A DNA stretch of 64,000 nucleotides from Mariprofundus sp. NF (GTDB lineage: Bacteria; Pseudomonadota; Zetaproteobacteria; Mariprofundales; Mariprofundaceae): positions 62,001 to 126,000 of the forward strand of contig NZ_VWNC01000005.1 in the NCBI RefSeq assembly GCF_013387455.1, in the 5' to 3' direction. The position numbers and the translations under genes were made by a program. Shown in pieces: positions 10,304 to 18,660 of the stretch (its first letter is position 1; every line of letters starts with the position of its first letter). The notes under the pieces are model-generated. The model searched no databases. It saw only the letters and a program-made list of their open reading frames with translations, and had not been told where the DNA came from.

Positions 10304-10924
10304 ATGAAGTTAAAAACATTTGTTCATGTTTTTGTTCTGCTGGCAGCCCTGTTGGCTGCGGGTCTCTCTTCGGCGCAAGAGGATGGCGGCTCCAGCATTG
10401 GCGCTGCTGATGACTGCAGTGATATCAGTGTCGATTTTGATGCGCGTTCGGATCTGACTGAGCAGGAGAGGATCAGACTCATGGACAGGGCACTCTTGAA
10501 ATCTCTCAATAAATATGAGCGCTGCCAGATGGCGCAAGAGCGTTCAGCTGCTGCTGGCGGTGGGGCTGCCGGTAACGGCGGGGGTTCTGGAGATGGCGGC
10601 GGCGGTGGTGCTGGCGGGCAGGGCTCCTCCACAGCAAGTAGTGAGATGTCCGGCACCGAGGCTCCTAGTGAGCAGGAGGCTGCAAGCAGTCTGGCCAGCA
10701 GTGAGTTGCCAACCAGCAAACCTGAGGGTGGCACCCCTGAGGATGGAACCCATTTGCCGGGCAGCGGAAAAATTCCGGATGATATTCCTCCGGCAGATAA
10801 TGATAGTGTACTTGAAGAGCAGATTCGTCAGGCGGCAATGAATGAAACTGATCCAGTGATCAAAGAGAAATTGTGGAATGAGTATCGCAAATACAAGGGG
10901 CTTCCGGTTGTTACAAAGCCGTAG
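10304..10924 (+). CDS. Secreted Gly-rich low-complexity protein, first gene of the VWA/ExbB-like operon
   Basis: A 206-residue protein I do not recognise. A clear signal peptide (about 1-24, cleavage after LSSA) sends it to the periplasm or outside. Residues 25-80 form a small acidic region with two cysteines (C38 and C78), perhaps a disulfide. Residues about 85-110 are almost only Gly/Ala/Ser, followed by a Ser/Glu/Pro-rich stretch to about 165. The last 40 residues are a predicted charged helix ending in EYRKYKGLPVV. This looks like a flexible linker between two small modules. It is followed 10 bases later by a lipoprotein gene in a continuous operon, so a structural or scaffolding role in that envelope system is likely but inferred. 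Confidence 0.75.
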   Translation: MKLKTFVHVFVLLAALLAAGLSSAQEDGGSSIGAADDCSDISVDFDARSDLTEQERIRLMDRALLKSLNKYERCQMAQERSAAAGGGAAGNGGGSGDGGGGGAGGQGSSTASSEMSGTEAPSEQEAASSLASSELPTSKPEGGTPEDGTHLPGSGKIPDDIPPADNDSVLEEQIRQAAMNETDPVIKEKLWNEYRKYKGLPVVTKP

Positions 10925-10934
10925 GTAGAATGAG

Positions 10935-12185
10935 ATGAATGGTATGATGTTGATTAGAAAATCGATTGCAGTGATCGTGGCATGCTCGTTTCTGTTGAGC
11001 GGCTGTGCTGCCGGCAGCTCGGGATCCTCCAAGGTGAGTGATGGTCCTCAGAAATCCTCCGCCTATGTGAAAGCAAAACCTGAAGCGGTGGTGGAGATTC
11101 AAAAGCCAAAACTGGATATTATTATTCCGGTCTTTGATCCCGGCCTGCCAGATGATCCGGAAGAGTATGCAGATGAGGGGATCTGGCCGGAGCTGCGTCG
11201 TGCAGAGGCATCCCGCTTTGCCTACAAGATGAAACTGGCAATTGAAGAGACCAATGCTTTCGGGGCGGTTCGGGTGATGCCGGATGCAAAGGCGACGGGT
11301 GACCTCTATGTGGTTGGAAAAATTATTGAGTCCAACGGCGAGAATGTAGAGATCAATATCAAGGTTTATGATATCAGTGGCAACAAGTGGTTTGATAAAA
11401 CTTTCGATCATGAGGTGGCGGCAGATTTTCATAGCAACATAAGAAACAAGGGCAAAGACCCCTACGACCCTGTTTTCACGGCTGCTGCAGATCGACTTGT
11501 TGAAGAGCTTATGGATCAGGATGATGCGCAGTTAACAAAGTTGCAGGCGCTTACTGATCTGCGTTTTGGTGAGAACTTTTCTGAACAGGCATTTTCCCGC
11601 TATATGAAGAGAAAGGGGGGTAAGGTGTCGCTGATCGGTTATCCCGATCAGGATGACAGCATGCTCAAGCGTGTGCAGGCGATCCGGATTCGGGATCAAC
11701 TCTTTACCGATCGCATGCAGCCCCATTACGAGCAGTTTAATCAACAGATGGAAGAGAGTTATACGATGTGGCAGAAGCAGAGTTTTAACGAGGTGAGGGC
11801 GGCTCGTGAGGCAAGAAATGCGGCCATTGGTAAAGCTGTTGCAGGTGTTGGTTTGATTGCTGTTGCGGTGCTCTCTGCAATTGCCGGAGCCCGCTCCAAT
11901 ACATACGGAGGCGCCAGTGCCGGTACAACCGGAGCTATCGTGGCCGGTCAGATCGGAGCTGGCATGCTGGGTGAGAGCTCCAAGATGAGTGAAGAGGCGA
12001 AGTTTCACAGAGAAGCACTGGATGAGCTCGGGCAATCTATCGATGGTGAAATGGCACCACAGGTTGTGGACTTTGAAAAAACGACCACAAAACTTACCGG
12101 TAGTGCCAAAGAGCAGTTTGCCCAGTGGCGGGCTTTCCTGAAAAGTATGTATGAGCAGGAAGCCACTCCTGATGTTCAACTCTGA
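10935..12185 (+). CDS. Outer-envelope lipoprotein of the VWA/ExbB-like operon
   Basis: A 416-residue lipoprotein: hydrophobic leader with lipobox LLSGC, lipidated at C24. Residues about 55-175 read as a compact alpha/beta domain (DIIIPVFDPGLPDDPEEY, later TGDLYVVGKIIESNGE and VYDISGNKWFDKTF), similar in feel to lipoproteins that oligomerise at the outer membrane. Residues 190-290 are helical and charged. A glycine/alanine-rich hydrophobic segment at about 297-345 (GKAVAGVGLIAVAVLSAIAG, then GAIVAGQIGAGML) resembles a glycine-zipper that could insert into or span a membrane. The C-terminus is again helical. I do not recognise the family. It lies 10 bases from the preceding gene and 15 from the next, so it is part of the same operon. 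The start could also be the ATG at 10944 or 10947. Confidence 0.8.
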   Translation: MNGMMLIRKSIAVIVACSFLLSGCAAGSSGSSKVSDGPQKSSAYVKAKPEAVVEIQKPKLDIIIPVFDPGLPDDPEEYADEGIWPELRRAEASRFAYKMKLAIEETNAFGAVRVMPDAKATGDLYVVGKIIESNGENVEINIKVYDISGNKWFDKTFDHEVAADFHSNIRNKGKDPYDPVFTAAADRLVEELMDQDDAQLTKLQALTDLRFGENFSEQAFSRYMKRKGGKVSLIGYPDQDDSMLKRVQAIRIRDQLFTDRMQPHYEQFNQQMEESYTMWQKQSFNEVRAAREARNAAIGKAVAGVGLIAVAVLSAIAGARSNTYGGASAGTTGAIVAGQIGAGMLGESSKMSEEAKFHREALDELGQSIDGEMAPQVVDFEKTTTKLTGSAKEQFAQWRAFLKSMYEQEATPDVQL

Positions 12186-12200
12186 TTTGATAAGCAACTT

Positions 12201-13616
12201 ATGTTAGAGAAGAAGCTTGAGCAGGCCAGTCAGGCCAGTGTGAAAGATAGAAGGCGGATCGTGGCGATCACCAGTTTCGTGCTGCTCTGTGCTATCGCTA
12301 TGGTTATGCTCATTTCAGGTTTGGATGATCAAGCACCACTGCTACCTGCATCTGAGCCGCAGGCATCTTCTCAGCAAAACGCTGAGTCAGAGCTTCGCAA
12401 TCAGTTTATGCAGCGGCTGCAGGCTTATGAGGCTGAGGTTGAGGCGGATCTAAGCAGTGCGAATCTGAAAAAGTGGGATCAGCCCAGGGATATTGAGATC
12501 ACAACAGTTAAAGATGAAGCGATCTCAGCATTTGCTGTCGGGGCGTACGCCTCTGCACTTGGCTCGCTGATTCGACTCGAAACCTTGGCGGGACAGGCGC
12601 TTGCGGCAAGGGACTCTATGTTTGCATCGGAGGTTGCATTGACCCGGCAGGCAGTGAATGCGGATGATTATACGCAAGGCAAACTGCATATCAGCAAAGC
12701 CCTACTACTCAAACAGGATGATGAACAGGCTCAAGTTCTGGAGGCAATGGTTGAAAAGCTCCCTGAGCTTCTGTCACTGCTCAAAGCGGCAGATGTCGCA
12801 GCGATCGAAAACAATCTGGAGAAAGAGCATGCGGCAGTTGCCGAGGCCTTCAATATTGCGCCTCAGCGTCAGGGGTTAAAAGAGCGGCGCGATGCGCTGC
12901 ATGATAAAATCAGAGAGAGCCGATTCACAGCCTTGATTGCGGCTGGCCTGTTAAGTCTGGAGAAAAAACAGATCAGCGCCGCACGTCGCAATTATGCTGA
13001 GGCGAAGGCTCTGTTTCCCCAGCGTTCGGAGCTGAAGGTTCTTAAACAGGGTATGATCAGCGTTGCAGATGAACTGGATTTGAAACAGACGAAAAAGAAG
13101 GTGAAAAAGGCTATCGATGAAGATCAGTGGCAAACGGCAGAGCAGCTCTATGCGCAAGCCTTGCAGCGCCATCCTGAGGAGAAGGCGATTCGCGATGGTC
13201 TGCAACTGGCAAGCAGGATCGTTGCGTTGCAACGTGATATCACCGATTATATTCAGCGGCCGGAAAGGCTCGCGTCCGCAAACATTTTTGCTGCCGCAGA
13301 GGATAAGCTTATTCAGGCAACTGTATTGACCGCTTACAGCAGATCATTGGCTGAAAAGAGTGGTGCGTTGAAGGATCTTCTTGCCAGTATGAGTGTGAAA
13401 ATTCCGGTGTTTGTGAAATCGGATAATCAAACCTATATCGTGGTGAAAGGGGTCGGCAAGGTAGGTTTGACTCATGGTCGTGAGATCGCCTTAAAACCCG
13501 GAGTTTATACCTTTGAGGGTAGTCGTAGTGGTTACAGGTCCAAACTTGTTCAGGTTCGACTGCCTGTCGGTAAACCGGCCTTGCAGGTAGAGGTGGTGTG
13601 TGATGAGCGCATCTGA
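12201..13616 (+). CDS. Inner-membrane-anchored helical-repeat protein with PEGA-like C-terminus
   Basis: A 471-residue protein with a basic cytoplasmic N-terminus, one membrane helix at about 22-41 and a large periplasmic part. Residues 65-390 are almost wholly helical and carry TPR-like pairs (DDYTQGKLHISKALLL, DQWQTAEQLYAQALQRHPEE), suggesting protein-protein contact. The last 75 residues switch to beta-rich sequence with PVFVKSDNQTYIVVKG and GLTHGREIALKPGVYTFEG, ending in a GYRSKLVQVRL pattern like a PEGA domain. Its end overlaps the start of the next gene by 14 bases, which implies coupled translation with a protein that has several PEGA repeats. No enzyme motif is seen. A role as periplasmic scaffold of the operon's complex is inferred. 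Confidence 0.8.
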   Translation: MLEKKLEQASQASVKDRRRIVAITSFVLLCAIAMVMLISGLDDQAPLLPASEPQASSQQNAESELRNQFMQRLQAYEAEVEADLSSANLKKWDQPRDIEITTVKDEAISAFAVGAYASALGSLIRLETLAGQALAARDSMFASEVALTRQAVNADDYTQGKLHISKALLLKQDDEQAQVLEAMVEKLPELLSLLKAADVAAIENNLEKEHAAVAEAFNIAPQRQGLKERRDALHDKIRESRFTALIAAGLLSLEKKQISAARRNYAEAKALFPQRSELKVLKQGMISVADELDLKQTKKKVKKAIDEDQWQTAEQLYAQALQRHPEEKAIRDGLQLASRIVALQRDITDYIQRPERLASANIFAAAEDKLIQATVLTAYSRSLAEKSGALKDLLASMSVKIPVFVKSDNQTYIVVKGVGKVGLTHGREIALKPGVYTFEGSRSGYRSKLVQVRLPVGKPALQVEVVCDERI

Positions 13617-15660
13617 AACTACTGTTCAACCTGAAGAGAAACAGATCGACAGAATCACTGCCGAACTGCTGCGTGCCAAAGCGCGACAGAGGGTTGTCTA
13701 TCTCTTTATTGCTGCCGGCCTGCTATCGGCGCTGATCTTTGCCCTTGGATTTATCGCTTACTCCAACGCGACGCGCATCGAGGTGGCACCTGAAGAGGCG
13801 CAGGCGAGTGCCACCCTGAGTGTGGTGGATGGTTTTGCGGCAACGATAGGCCATACGGTCTACGCCCTGAGTGGGCGTTCGACTGTTGAGATTTCAGCGG
13901 CAGGCTTCAGGTCGCTGCGTAAAACGCTGCAGAGCACTGAAGCAGGCAGAACGATTCGTGTTGAGTTATCCGAGCTTCCCGGCGAGTTGCAGATCACAAC
14001 AGCGCCAGAATCTGAACATAGCCGCTGGTTGATCGATGGCCAGCTGGTTGCTGTTGCAGCTGCTCTGAAGCATGAAGTGGTTGCGGGTGATCATGTTGTT
14101 GAGATCGATAATCCCTATTACCAGAAAAAAAGCCTTCCTGTGACCCTACAGCGTGGAAAGCTTCTCAAGCTGAACGTTGATCTGCAGCCGGTTGAGGGAG
14201 AACTTAAGATTGATACACAGCCTGCTGGTGCCAGGATTGAAATCAATGGCGATCCGGTTGGCATCTCACCGCTGCGGCTATTAAGGCCGGGTGGCAGCTA
14301 TCAGATTGGCGTGAGCCATAACGATTATCAGAGCATCACAGAAAATATTGAGATCACCAGCAGTGAGCAGAGCATCGAGAGGGATTATCGCTTAGCACTC
14401 AAAGAGGCAGTGCTGCACATCGATGTGGCACCTTCAGGCGGTAAGCTGCTGCTCAACGGTAAATCGGTATCTCCTGCTGCGCCACTGGCTGTCAAAGCAG
14501 GTGTGAAGAATACGATTATCTACCTTAAAGATGGATACTTCTCGCAACAAAAACGGATAACCGTTGCTGCCGGAGAGGAGAGGAGGGTCTCTTTCAGCTT
14601 AAAGGCGGAGATGGGTAAGGTCAGTTTCTTCTCCACACCATCTGCAACTGTGAATCTCGATGGTAAAGATATCGGCCAGACGCCGCTGCAGCTGGTACTG
14701 CCTGCAGTGGCGCATCGGCTGCTTGTGCATAAAAAAGGCTACCGCTCGTTTAGAAAAACGCTGACTCCAAGTAGTAAAGCTGCGCAGCAGGTCAGGGTGA
14801 CACTACAGACGAAGATGCAGGCAAGGCTTGCAGAATCACCGCAGCGTTATACCAATGCGGCTGGCATAACGCTGAAACTGTTCAAACCAGATAGTACGTT
14901 TGTGATGGGGGCTCCACGCCATGAAAAGGGGCAGCGCGCCAATGAGTTTTTAAGAACAGTGAAGCTGAGTATGCCATTTTATGTCTCCACACATGAGGTT
15001 TCCCGAGCCCAGTATGGACGATTCAGACCGGTGCAGGGGGCAGGCAACGAACCGATTACCTCGATCAGCTGGATTGAGGCTGCACTTTATTGTAACTGGC
15101 TCAGTCAGCAGGAGAAAAAAACGCCATTTTACACTATTCGTGGTGGTCAGCTGCAAGGTTCAGATATCACCTCCGATGGTTACCGGCTGGTGAGCGAAGC
15201 GGAGTGGGAGTGGCTGGCCAGAAAAGCGTCTAAAGCCAAACAGAGCCGTTTCACATGGGGTGATGATACAACGATTCCGCCAAAGGCAGGTAACATTGCA
15301 GATGAACATGCCAAAGGCAAAACATCGCATTATGTGCCGAACTACTCCGATGGATTTGCAACGGTAGCACCAATCGGAAGTTTTCCTGCTGAAGTTATGG
15401 GTCTGTATGATTTGACCGGCAATGTCAGTGAGTGGGTACATGATGTCTATACATTGGTGCCAGGCAGCGGGCAGGCTGTGGAGGTTGATCCGTTAGGCGA
15501 GATGGTGGGAGATACCCATACGGTTAAAGGTTCGAACTGGCGCTCAGGACGAATCACCGAACTTCGCGCCGCCTACCGTGAGGGTGAAAAAACGGGGCGC
15601 AGTGATATAGGATTCAGAGTTGCGAGGTATGTTTATGGAGGCGAAAATGGAGACGAGTAG
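13603..15660 (+). CDS. PEGA-repeat membrane protein with C-terminal SUMF1/FGE-like domain
   Basis: A 685-residue protein, start ATG at 13603 behind GAGGTGG (a GTG at 13600 is the alternative). One membrane helix at about 31-53, then a periplasmic region with three to four PEGA-type beta repeats (about 130-195, 199-263, 270-335, 338-400) marked by GARIEINGDPVGISPLRL and ATVNLDGKDIGQTPL. Residues 421-685 are a formylglycine-generating-enzyme/SUMF1-like fold: GITLKLFKPDSTFVMGAP, HEVSRAQYGRF, ITSISWIEAALYCNWLS, YRLVSEAEWEWLAR, MGLYDLTGNVSEWVHD and ending DIGFRVARY. The two active-site cysteines of true FGE, expected near VKGSNWRSGRITEL, are absent, so sulfatase activation is unlikely. Such cysteine-free relatives bind ligands or do other chemistry. 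PEGA repeats suggest cell-wall or envelope contact. Confidence 0.88.
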   Translation: MSASETTVQPEEKQIDRITAELLRAKARQRVVYLFIAAGLLSALIFALGFIAYSNATRIEVAPEEAQASATLSVVDGFAATIGHTVYALSGRSTVEISAAGFRSLRKTLQSTEAGRTIRVELSELPGELQITTAPESEHSRWLIDGQLVAVAAALKHEVVAGDHVVEIDNPYYQKKSLPVTLQRGKLLKLNVDLQPVEGELKIDTQPAGARIEINGDPVGISPLRLLRPGGSYQIGVSHNDYQSITENIEITSSEQSIERDYRLALKEAVLHIDVAPSGGKLLLNGKSVSPAAPLAVKAGVKNTIIYLKDGYFSQQKRITVAAGEERRVSFSLKAEMGKVSFFSTPSATVNLDGKDIGQTPLQLVLPAVAHRLLVHKKGYRSFRKTLTPSSKAAQQVRVTLQTKMQARLAESPQRYTNAAGITLKLFKPDSTFVMGAPRHEKGQRANEFLRTVKLSMPFYVSTHEVSRAQYGRFRPVQGAGNEPITSISWIEAALYCNWLSQQEKKTPFYTIRGGQLQGSDITSDGYRLVSEAEWEWLARKASKAKQSRFTWGDDTTIPPKAGNIADEHAKGKTSHYVPNYSDGFATVAPIGSFPAEVMGLYDLTGNVSEWVHDVYTLVPGSGQAVEVDPLGEMVGDTHTVKGSNWRSGRITELRAAYREGEKTGRSDIGFRVARYVYGGENGDE

Positions 15661-15811
15661 AGAATCCGGAAAACCTGCCGTAAAGGCGCGAAATATCATG
15701 GTCATAGCCCTGCTCGGTATCTGTATGGTCGGGCTGGTTGCCGGTGTTGCCTATGCCGCCAAGCAGTCGATTCAGCTTGATTCAGCAGCCACCTTCCCCG
15801 TGGATATCTGA
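15647..15811 (+). CDS. Small single-pass membrane protein (54 residues) in VWA/ExbB-like operon
   Basis: A 54-residue protein with a basic N-terminus, one membrane helix at about 17-39 (IMVIALLGICMVGLVAGVAYAA) and a short polar tail. I choose the ATG at 15647, because GGAG at 15637-15640 is spaced 6 bases from it; in-frame ATGs at 15620 and 15635 are weaker. It overlaps the end of the preceding gene by 14 bases and ends one base before the next start, so it is translated as part of the operon. It may be a small accessory subunit of the channel encoded next, but this is inference. It could also be a cleaved signal peptide with a short secreted tail. Confidence 0.65.
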   Translation: METSRESGKPAVKARNIMVIALLGICMVGLVAGVAYAAKQSIQLDSAATFPVDI

Positions 15812-15812
15812 T

Positions 15813-16571
15813 ATGAGTGAGATGATGAAAAGCCTTACAGCGCTGATTGTCAGTGCCATTTCCGTGCATCTTGCCTATATCGGTTTTATCCGGCCACAGG
15901 CGGATATGATCATTGATGCTGCAAAGCAGGCCGGGCAGTCAGCCCCACGCGATATGCTTGTGATCCTCAAGGATTACGAGCAGGAGATATGCATCATCCT
16001 GATGCTCTGGGCTGGATTTCTGATTATTAGTAAATGTCTGGCGATACTAAAAAATCAGTACCTCTTCTCAGTCGATCTTCTTGAAAACGGTGAAGAGAGT
16101 GGCGGAGAGCTTAAAACCGTGCTCTCTAATCTGGAGCGACTGCCTGCAGAGATCAGTTCAACACCGCTGGTGATCGCTTTAATGGCCAGTCTGCGCCGTT
16201 ATCTGATCACCAGTGATGTCCAGAACACTTCGGATGCCGTGGAATCAAGCATAGAAGCGCTGGCTATCCGGCATGATGCTGAAAACTCGATGATCCGCTA
16301 TCTGATATGGGCTATTCCATCGATCGGGTTTATCGGCACAGTGAGAGGTATCGGCGGTGCACTTGCGCAGGCTGATCAGGCACTGGCAGGCGATATCGCC
16401 GGTATGACAAACAGTCTGGGACTGGCATTTAACTCCACCTTTGTGGCACTGTTGATCAGCATTCTGTTGATGTTTCTGCTGCATCAGCTGCTGCGACTGC
16501 AGGATGGTCTTGTGGTGGATACCCAAGCCTATTGTGAGAAGTTTCTGCTGAAACGGATATCCGAGAAGTAG
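15813..16571 (+). CDS. MotA/TolQ/ExbB-family proton channel-like protein
   Basis: A 252-residue inner-membrane protein of the MotA/TolQ/ExbB group, which forms ion channels energising partner proteins across the envelope. Membrane helices lie at about 5-25, 58-80, 165-187 and 205-228, with a cytoplasmic domain of about 80 residues between the second and third. The family signature is IPSIGFIGTVRGIGGAL, corresponding to the GLLGTVxGI segment of ExbB/TolQ, and a last helix NSLGLAFNSTFVALLISI with a polar Thr in the usual place. The start is the ATG one base after the previous stop; a longer in-frame start at 15738 would lie inside that gene. It is directly followed by two proteins whose membrane helix resembles ExbD/TolR, its expected partners. 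Confidence 0.88.
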   Translation: MSEMMKSLTALIVSAISVHLAYIGFIRPQADMIIDAAKQAGQSAPRDMLVILKDYEQEICIILMLWAGFLIISKCLAILKNQYLFSVDLLENGEESGGELKTVLSNLERLPAEISSTPLVIALMASLRRYLITSDVQNTSDAVESSIEALAIRHDAENSMIRYLIWAIPSIGFIGTVRGIGGALAQADQALAGDIAGMTNSLGLAFNSTFVALLISILLMFLLHQLLRLQDGLVVDTQAYCEKFLLKRISEK

Positions 16572-16578
16572 GCCGACT

Positions 16579-17643
16579 CTGAAACGCCATCGTAAAACCG
16601 AAGGGTTCAATGTCGCATTTCTGGATATCATGGCATCCGGGCTTGGTGCGATTATTCTTGTGCTGATTCTGGTGAAGTTTGATGTTGGCCAGAGCACTCC
16701 GGAGGCCGATCTTCTACAGGCTGATCTGCAGCGTCTTGAGCAGCAGGATGAGAGTCTGAAGCGCTCGCTTAACCAGCGCGACCGGGATGCTCTGGCTGAA
16801 GCGGCGAAAATGGCCACTGTTCAGGCTGAGATCAGGACCCTTAAAAGAGAGATATCGCAAAAAAGTGATGCGCTGAAACAGCAGCAGGTGGTGATGTCAT
16901 CTGTGAAAAACAGCATAAAAAATGCGCCCCGGGCAAAAAAAGATGATGTGGTGGAGAGTGGCTCTGGTGGTGAAGAGGACTATATCATGGGGCTCAAAGT
17001 CGAGGGTCGTAAAATCCTCTATCTCATCGATAGCAGCGCCTCAATGACGGATGAGAAGCTGATTGAGATCATTCGTCGAAAAAACAGCAGTGATGCCGAG
17101 AAAAAGAGAGGCCCCAAGTGGCAGCGCACCAAACGTATTGTGCAGTGGCTGCTGGCCCGTTCACCCCAATCGAGTCAGGTCGCTGTCGTCGCATTTAACA
17201 AACAGGTGAAGGTGCTAGGTGGCAGCGGCTGGTTCAATGCTCGTGATGCCAGTGCTATTGGTCAGGTTCAGAGGGAACTGGATCAGTTTGTGCCAACCGG
17301 AGCGACCAACCTGCAGCTGGGCTTGCAGAAGGCTGCTTCCCTGAATCCAACAGATATCTATCTGGTCACCGATGGCCTGCCTACAGCAGGAGAGTCAAGA
17401 TACTCAAGTTTGAATCCATTTGCCGCCTGTAGCTCTCTGCTGGGCAGATCGAACAATATCTCCGGCCTTTGCCGTGTGAAACTGTTCCGGCAAACGGTTG
17501 CTGAGAGTGCGCCTGGCAGAGACACGAAAGTGAATGTTGTGCTGCTACCGATCGAAGGTGACCCGCAGGCAGCTCCGGAGTTCTGGCGCTGGAGTGCGGC
17601 AACAGGTGGTCTGCTTATCACGCCGGCAGTGAGTTGGCCATGA
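16579..17643 (+). CDS. VWA-domain protein with ExbD/TolR-like membrane helix (first paralogue; CTG start)
   Basis: A 354-residue protein with a short basic cytoplasmic leader, one membrane helix at about 17-37, a coiled coil (about 48-112) and a periplasmic von Willebrand A domain from about 142. The metal-ion-dependent adhesion site is D151 in DSSASM, with VTDG later. The motif AFLDIMASGLGAIIL holds Asp16 just where ExbD, TolR and MotB have their proton-conducting aspartate. The first ATG is 16630, inside this helix. Upstream the frame is open back to 16552 with only CTG at 16579 as a plausible start; GTAGG lies 6 bases before it. Residue 1 then aligns exactly with Met1 of the paralogue encoded next. 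Both proteins place MIDAS Asp at residue 151. The end overlaps the next gene as ATGA. Confidence 0.82.
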   Translation: MKRHRKTEGFNVAFLDIMASGLGAIILVLILVKFDVGQSTPEADLLQADLQRLEQQDESLKRSLNQRDRDALAEAAKMATVQAEIRTLKREISQKSDALKQQQVVMSSVKNSIKNAPRAKKDDVVESGSGGEEDYIMGLKVEGRKILYLIDSSASMTDEKLIEIIRRKNSSDAEKKRGPKWQRTKRIVQWLLARSPQSSQVAVVAFNKQVKVLGGSGWFNARDASAIGQVQRELDQFVPTGATNLQLGLQKAASLNPTDIYLVTDGLPTAGESRYSSLNPFAACSSLLGRSNNISGLCRVKLFRQTVAESAPGRDTKVNVVLLPIEGDPQAAPEFWRWSAATGGLLITPAVSWP

Positions 17644-18581
17644 AGCAGCGGCGAGAAAACCTTGAGATATTTACCATCTCCTTTCTCGATATCATCTCTT
17701 CCGCATTTGCGGCGGTGGTGTTGCTGGTATTGCTATCCAAGCCCTTTGAGGGCTCATCAAGTGATGTGGGTACGACCCAGGAGCTGTTGCAGCAGGTGAT
17801 CGCTGCACAAAGCAGTGTTGAGGTTTCAGCTGCGGCACTTGAAAAGAAAGAGCGTGAGTTAAGCAGGCTGAAACAGATCAACGCGCAACTTAATGACTCG
17901 CAGATTGCTGCAGAGAGTGCGCTGGGCGCAAAAACCAGAGAGGTTGAGAAGCTGGATGGCGATCTTGAAGGGCTCTCACTTGTTCAGTCGGCGCTTAAAC
18001 GGGCCTCGATTAGGCCGAGTTCATCGACAACACGGGATGTGGAGGTTGGTGGCATTCCGGTTGATAGCGATTATATCATCTTTATCGTCGATACCTCGGG
18101 CAGCATGCTCACCATCTGGGATCGCGTATCGCGGGAGGTGATCAATGTGCTGAAGATTCATCCGCAGGTGAAGGGTTTTCAGATTATGAATGACAACGGC
18201 ATTCATCTGATTTCAAGTTATGTCGGCAAGTGGATTCCCGACACACCACAGCGACGCAGTGGTGTAATGAAGGTTTTTGGGGCATGGCAATCCGCCTCCA
18301 ACAGCAGTCCGGTTGAGGGGCTTGAGGTTGCACTCAAGAGGTACGCGAAAGCGAATATCTCCCTGTCGATCTATATCTTTGGCGATGATTATACCGGTTC
18401 ATCCTATGATGCTGTGGTTGATAGTGTTGAAAAATTGAATCGCAATAAGATAACCGGCAAACAGTTGGCTAAGATTCATGCTGTGGGTTTTATGTCCAAC
18501 TATGCAACCAATCGCTTCTCTATTTTGATGCGTGAGGTAACAAAGCGAAATGGCGGTACATTTTTAGCGCTGGCACCATAA
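17640..18581 (+). CDS. VWA-domain protein with ExbD/TolR-like membrane helix (second paralogue)
   Basis: A 313-residue protein built like the preceding one: basic leader MKQRRE, motif SFLDIISSAFAAVVLL with Asp17 at the start of the single membrane helix (about 18-37), a coiled coil at about 45-115 and a periplasmic VWA domain with MIDAS D151 in DTSGSM. Later landmarks are FQIMNDNG, IFGDDYTGSSYD and HAVGFMSNY. The ATGA overlap at 17640 marks the start; ATG at 17634 adds only two residues. The likely arrangement is a proton-driven unit in which the MotA/ExbB-like channel moves two VWA effectors instead of peptidoglycan-binding domains. What the VWA domains bind is unknown. It is the last gene of the operon; no strong terminator follows. 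Confidence 0.88.
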   Translation: MKQRRENLEIFTISFLDIISSAFAAVVLLVLLSKPFEGSSSDVGTTQELLQQVIAAQSSVEVSAAALEKKERELSRLKQINAQLNDSQIAAESALGAKTREVEKLDGDLEGLSLVQSALKRASIRPSSSTTRDVEVGGIPVDSDYIIFIVDTSGSMLTIWDRVSREVINVLKIHPQVKGFQIMNDNGIHLISSYVGKWIPDTPQRRSGVMKVFGAWQSASNSSPVEGLEVALKRYAKANISLSIYIFGDDYTGSSYDAVVDSVEKLNRNKITGKQLAKIHAVGFMSNYATNRFSILMREVTKRNGGTFLALAP

Positions 18582-18660
18582 CCTCCGGATACATGCTGTA
18601 GGCTATATCCGTCATGCAACTCAGGCTGTCAGCGTCTCTTTTATATCTTAGTTAGCAGAC

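Noticed and set aside
10544-11032. Antisense 162-codon frame opposite the Gly-rich protein
   Set aside because: It arises from GC-rich repeats in the sense gene and lacks a protein-like sequence.
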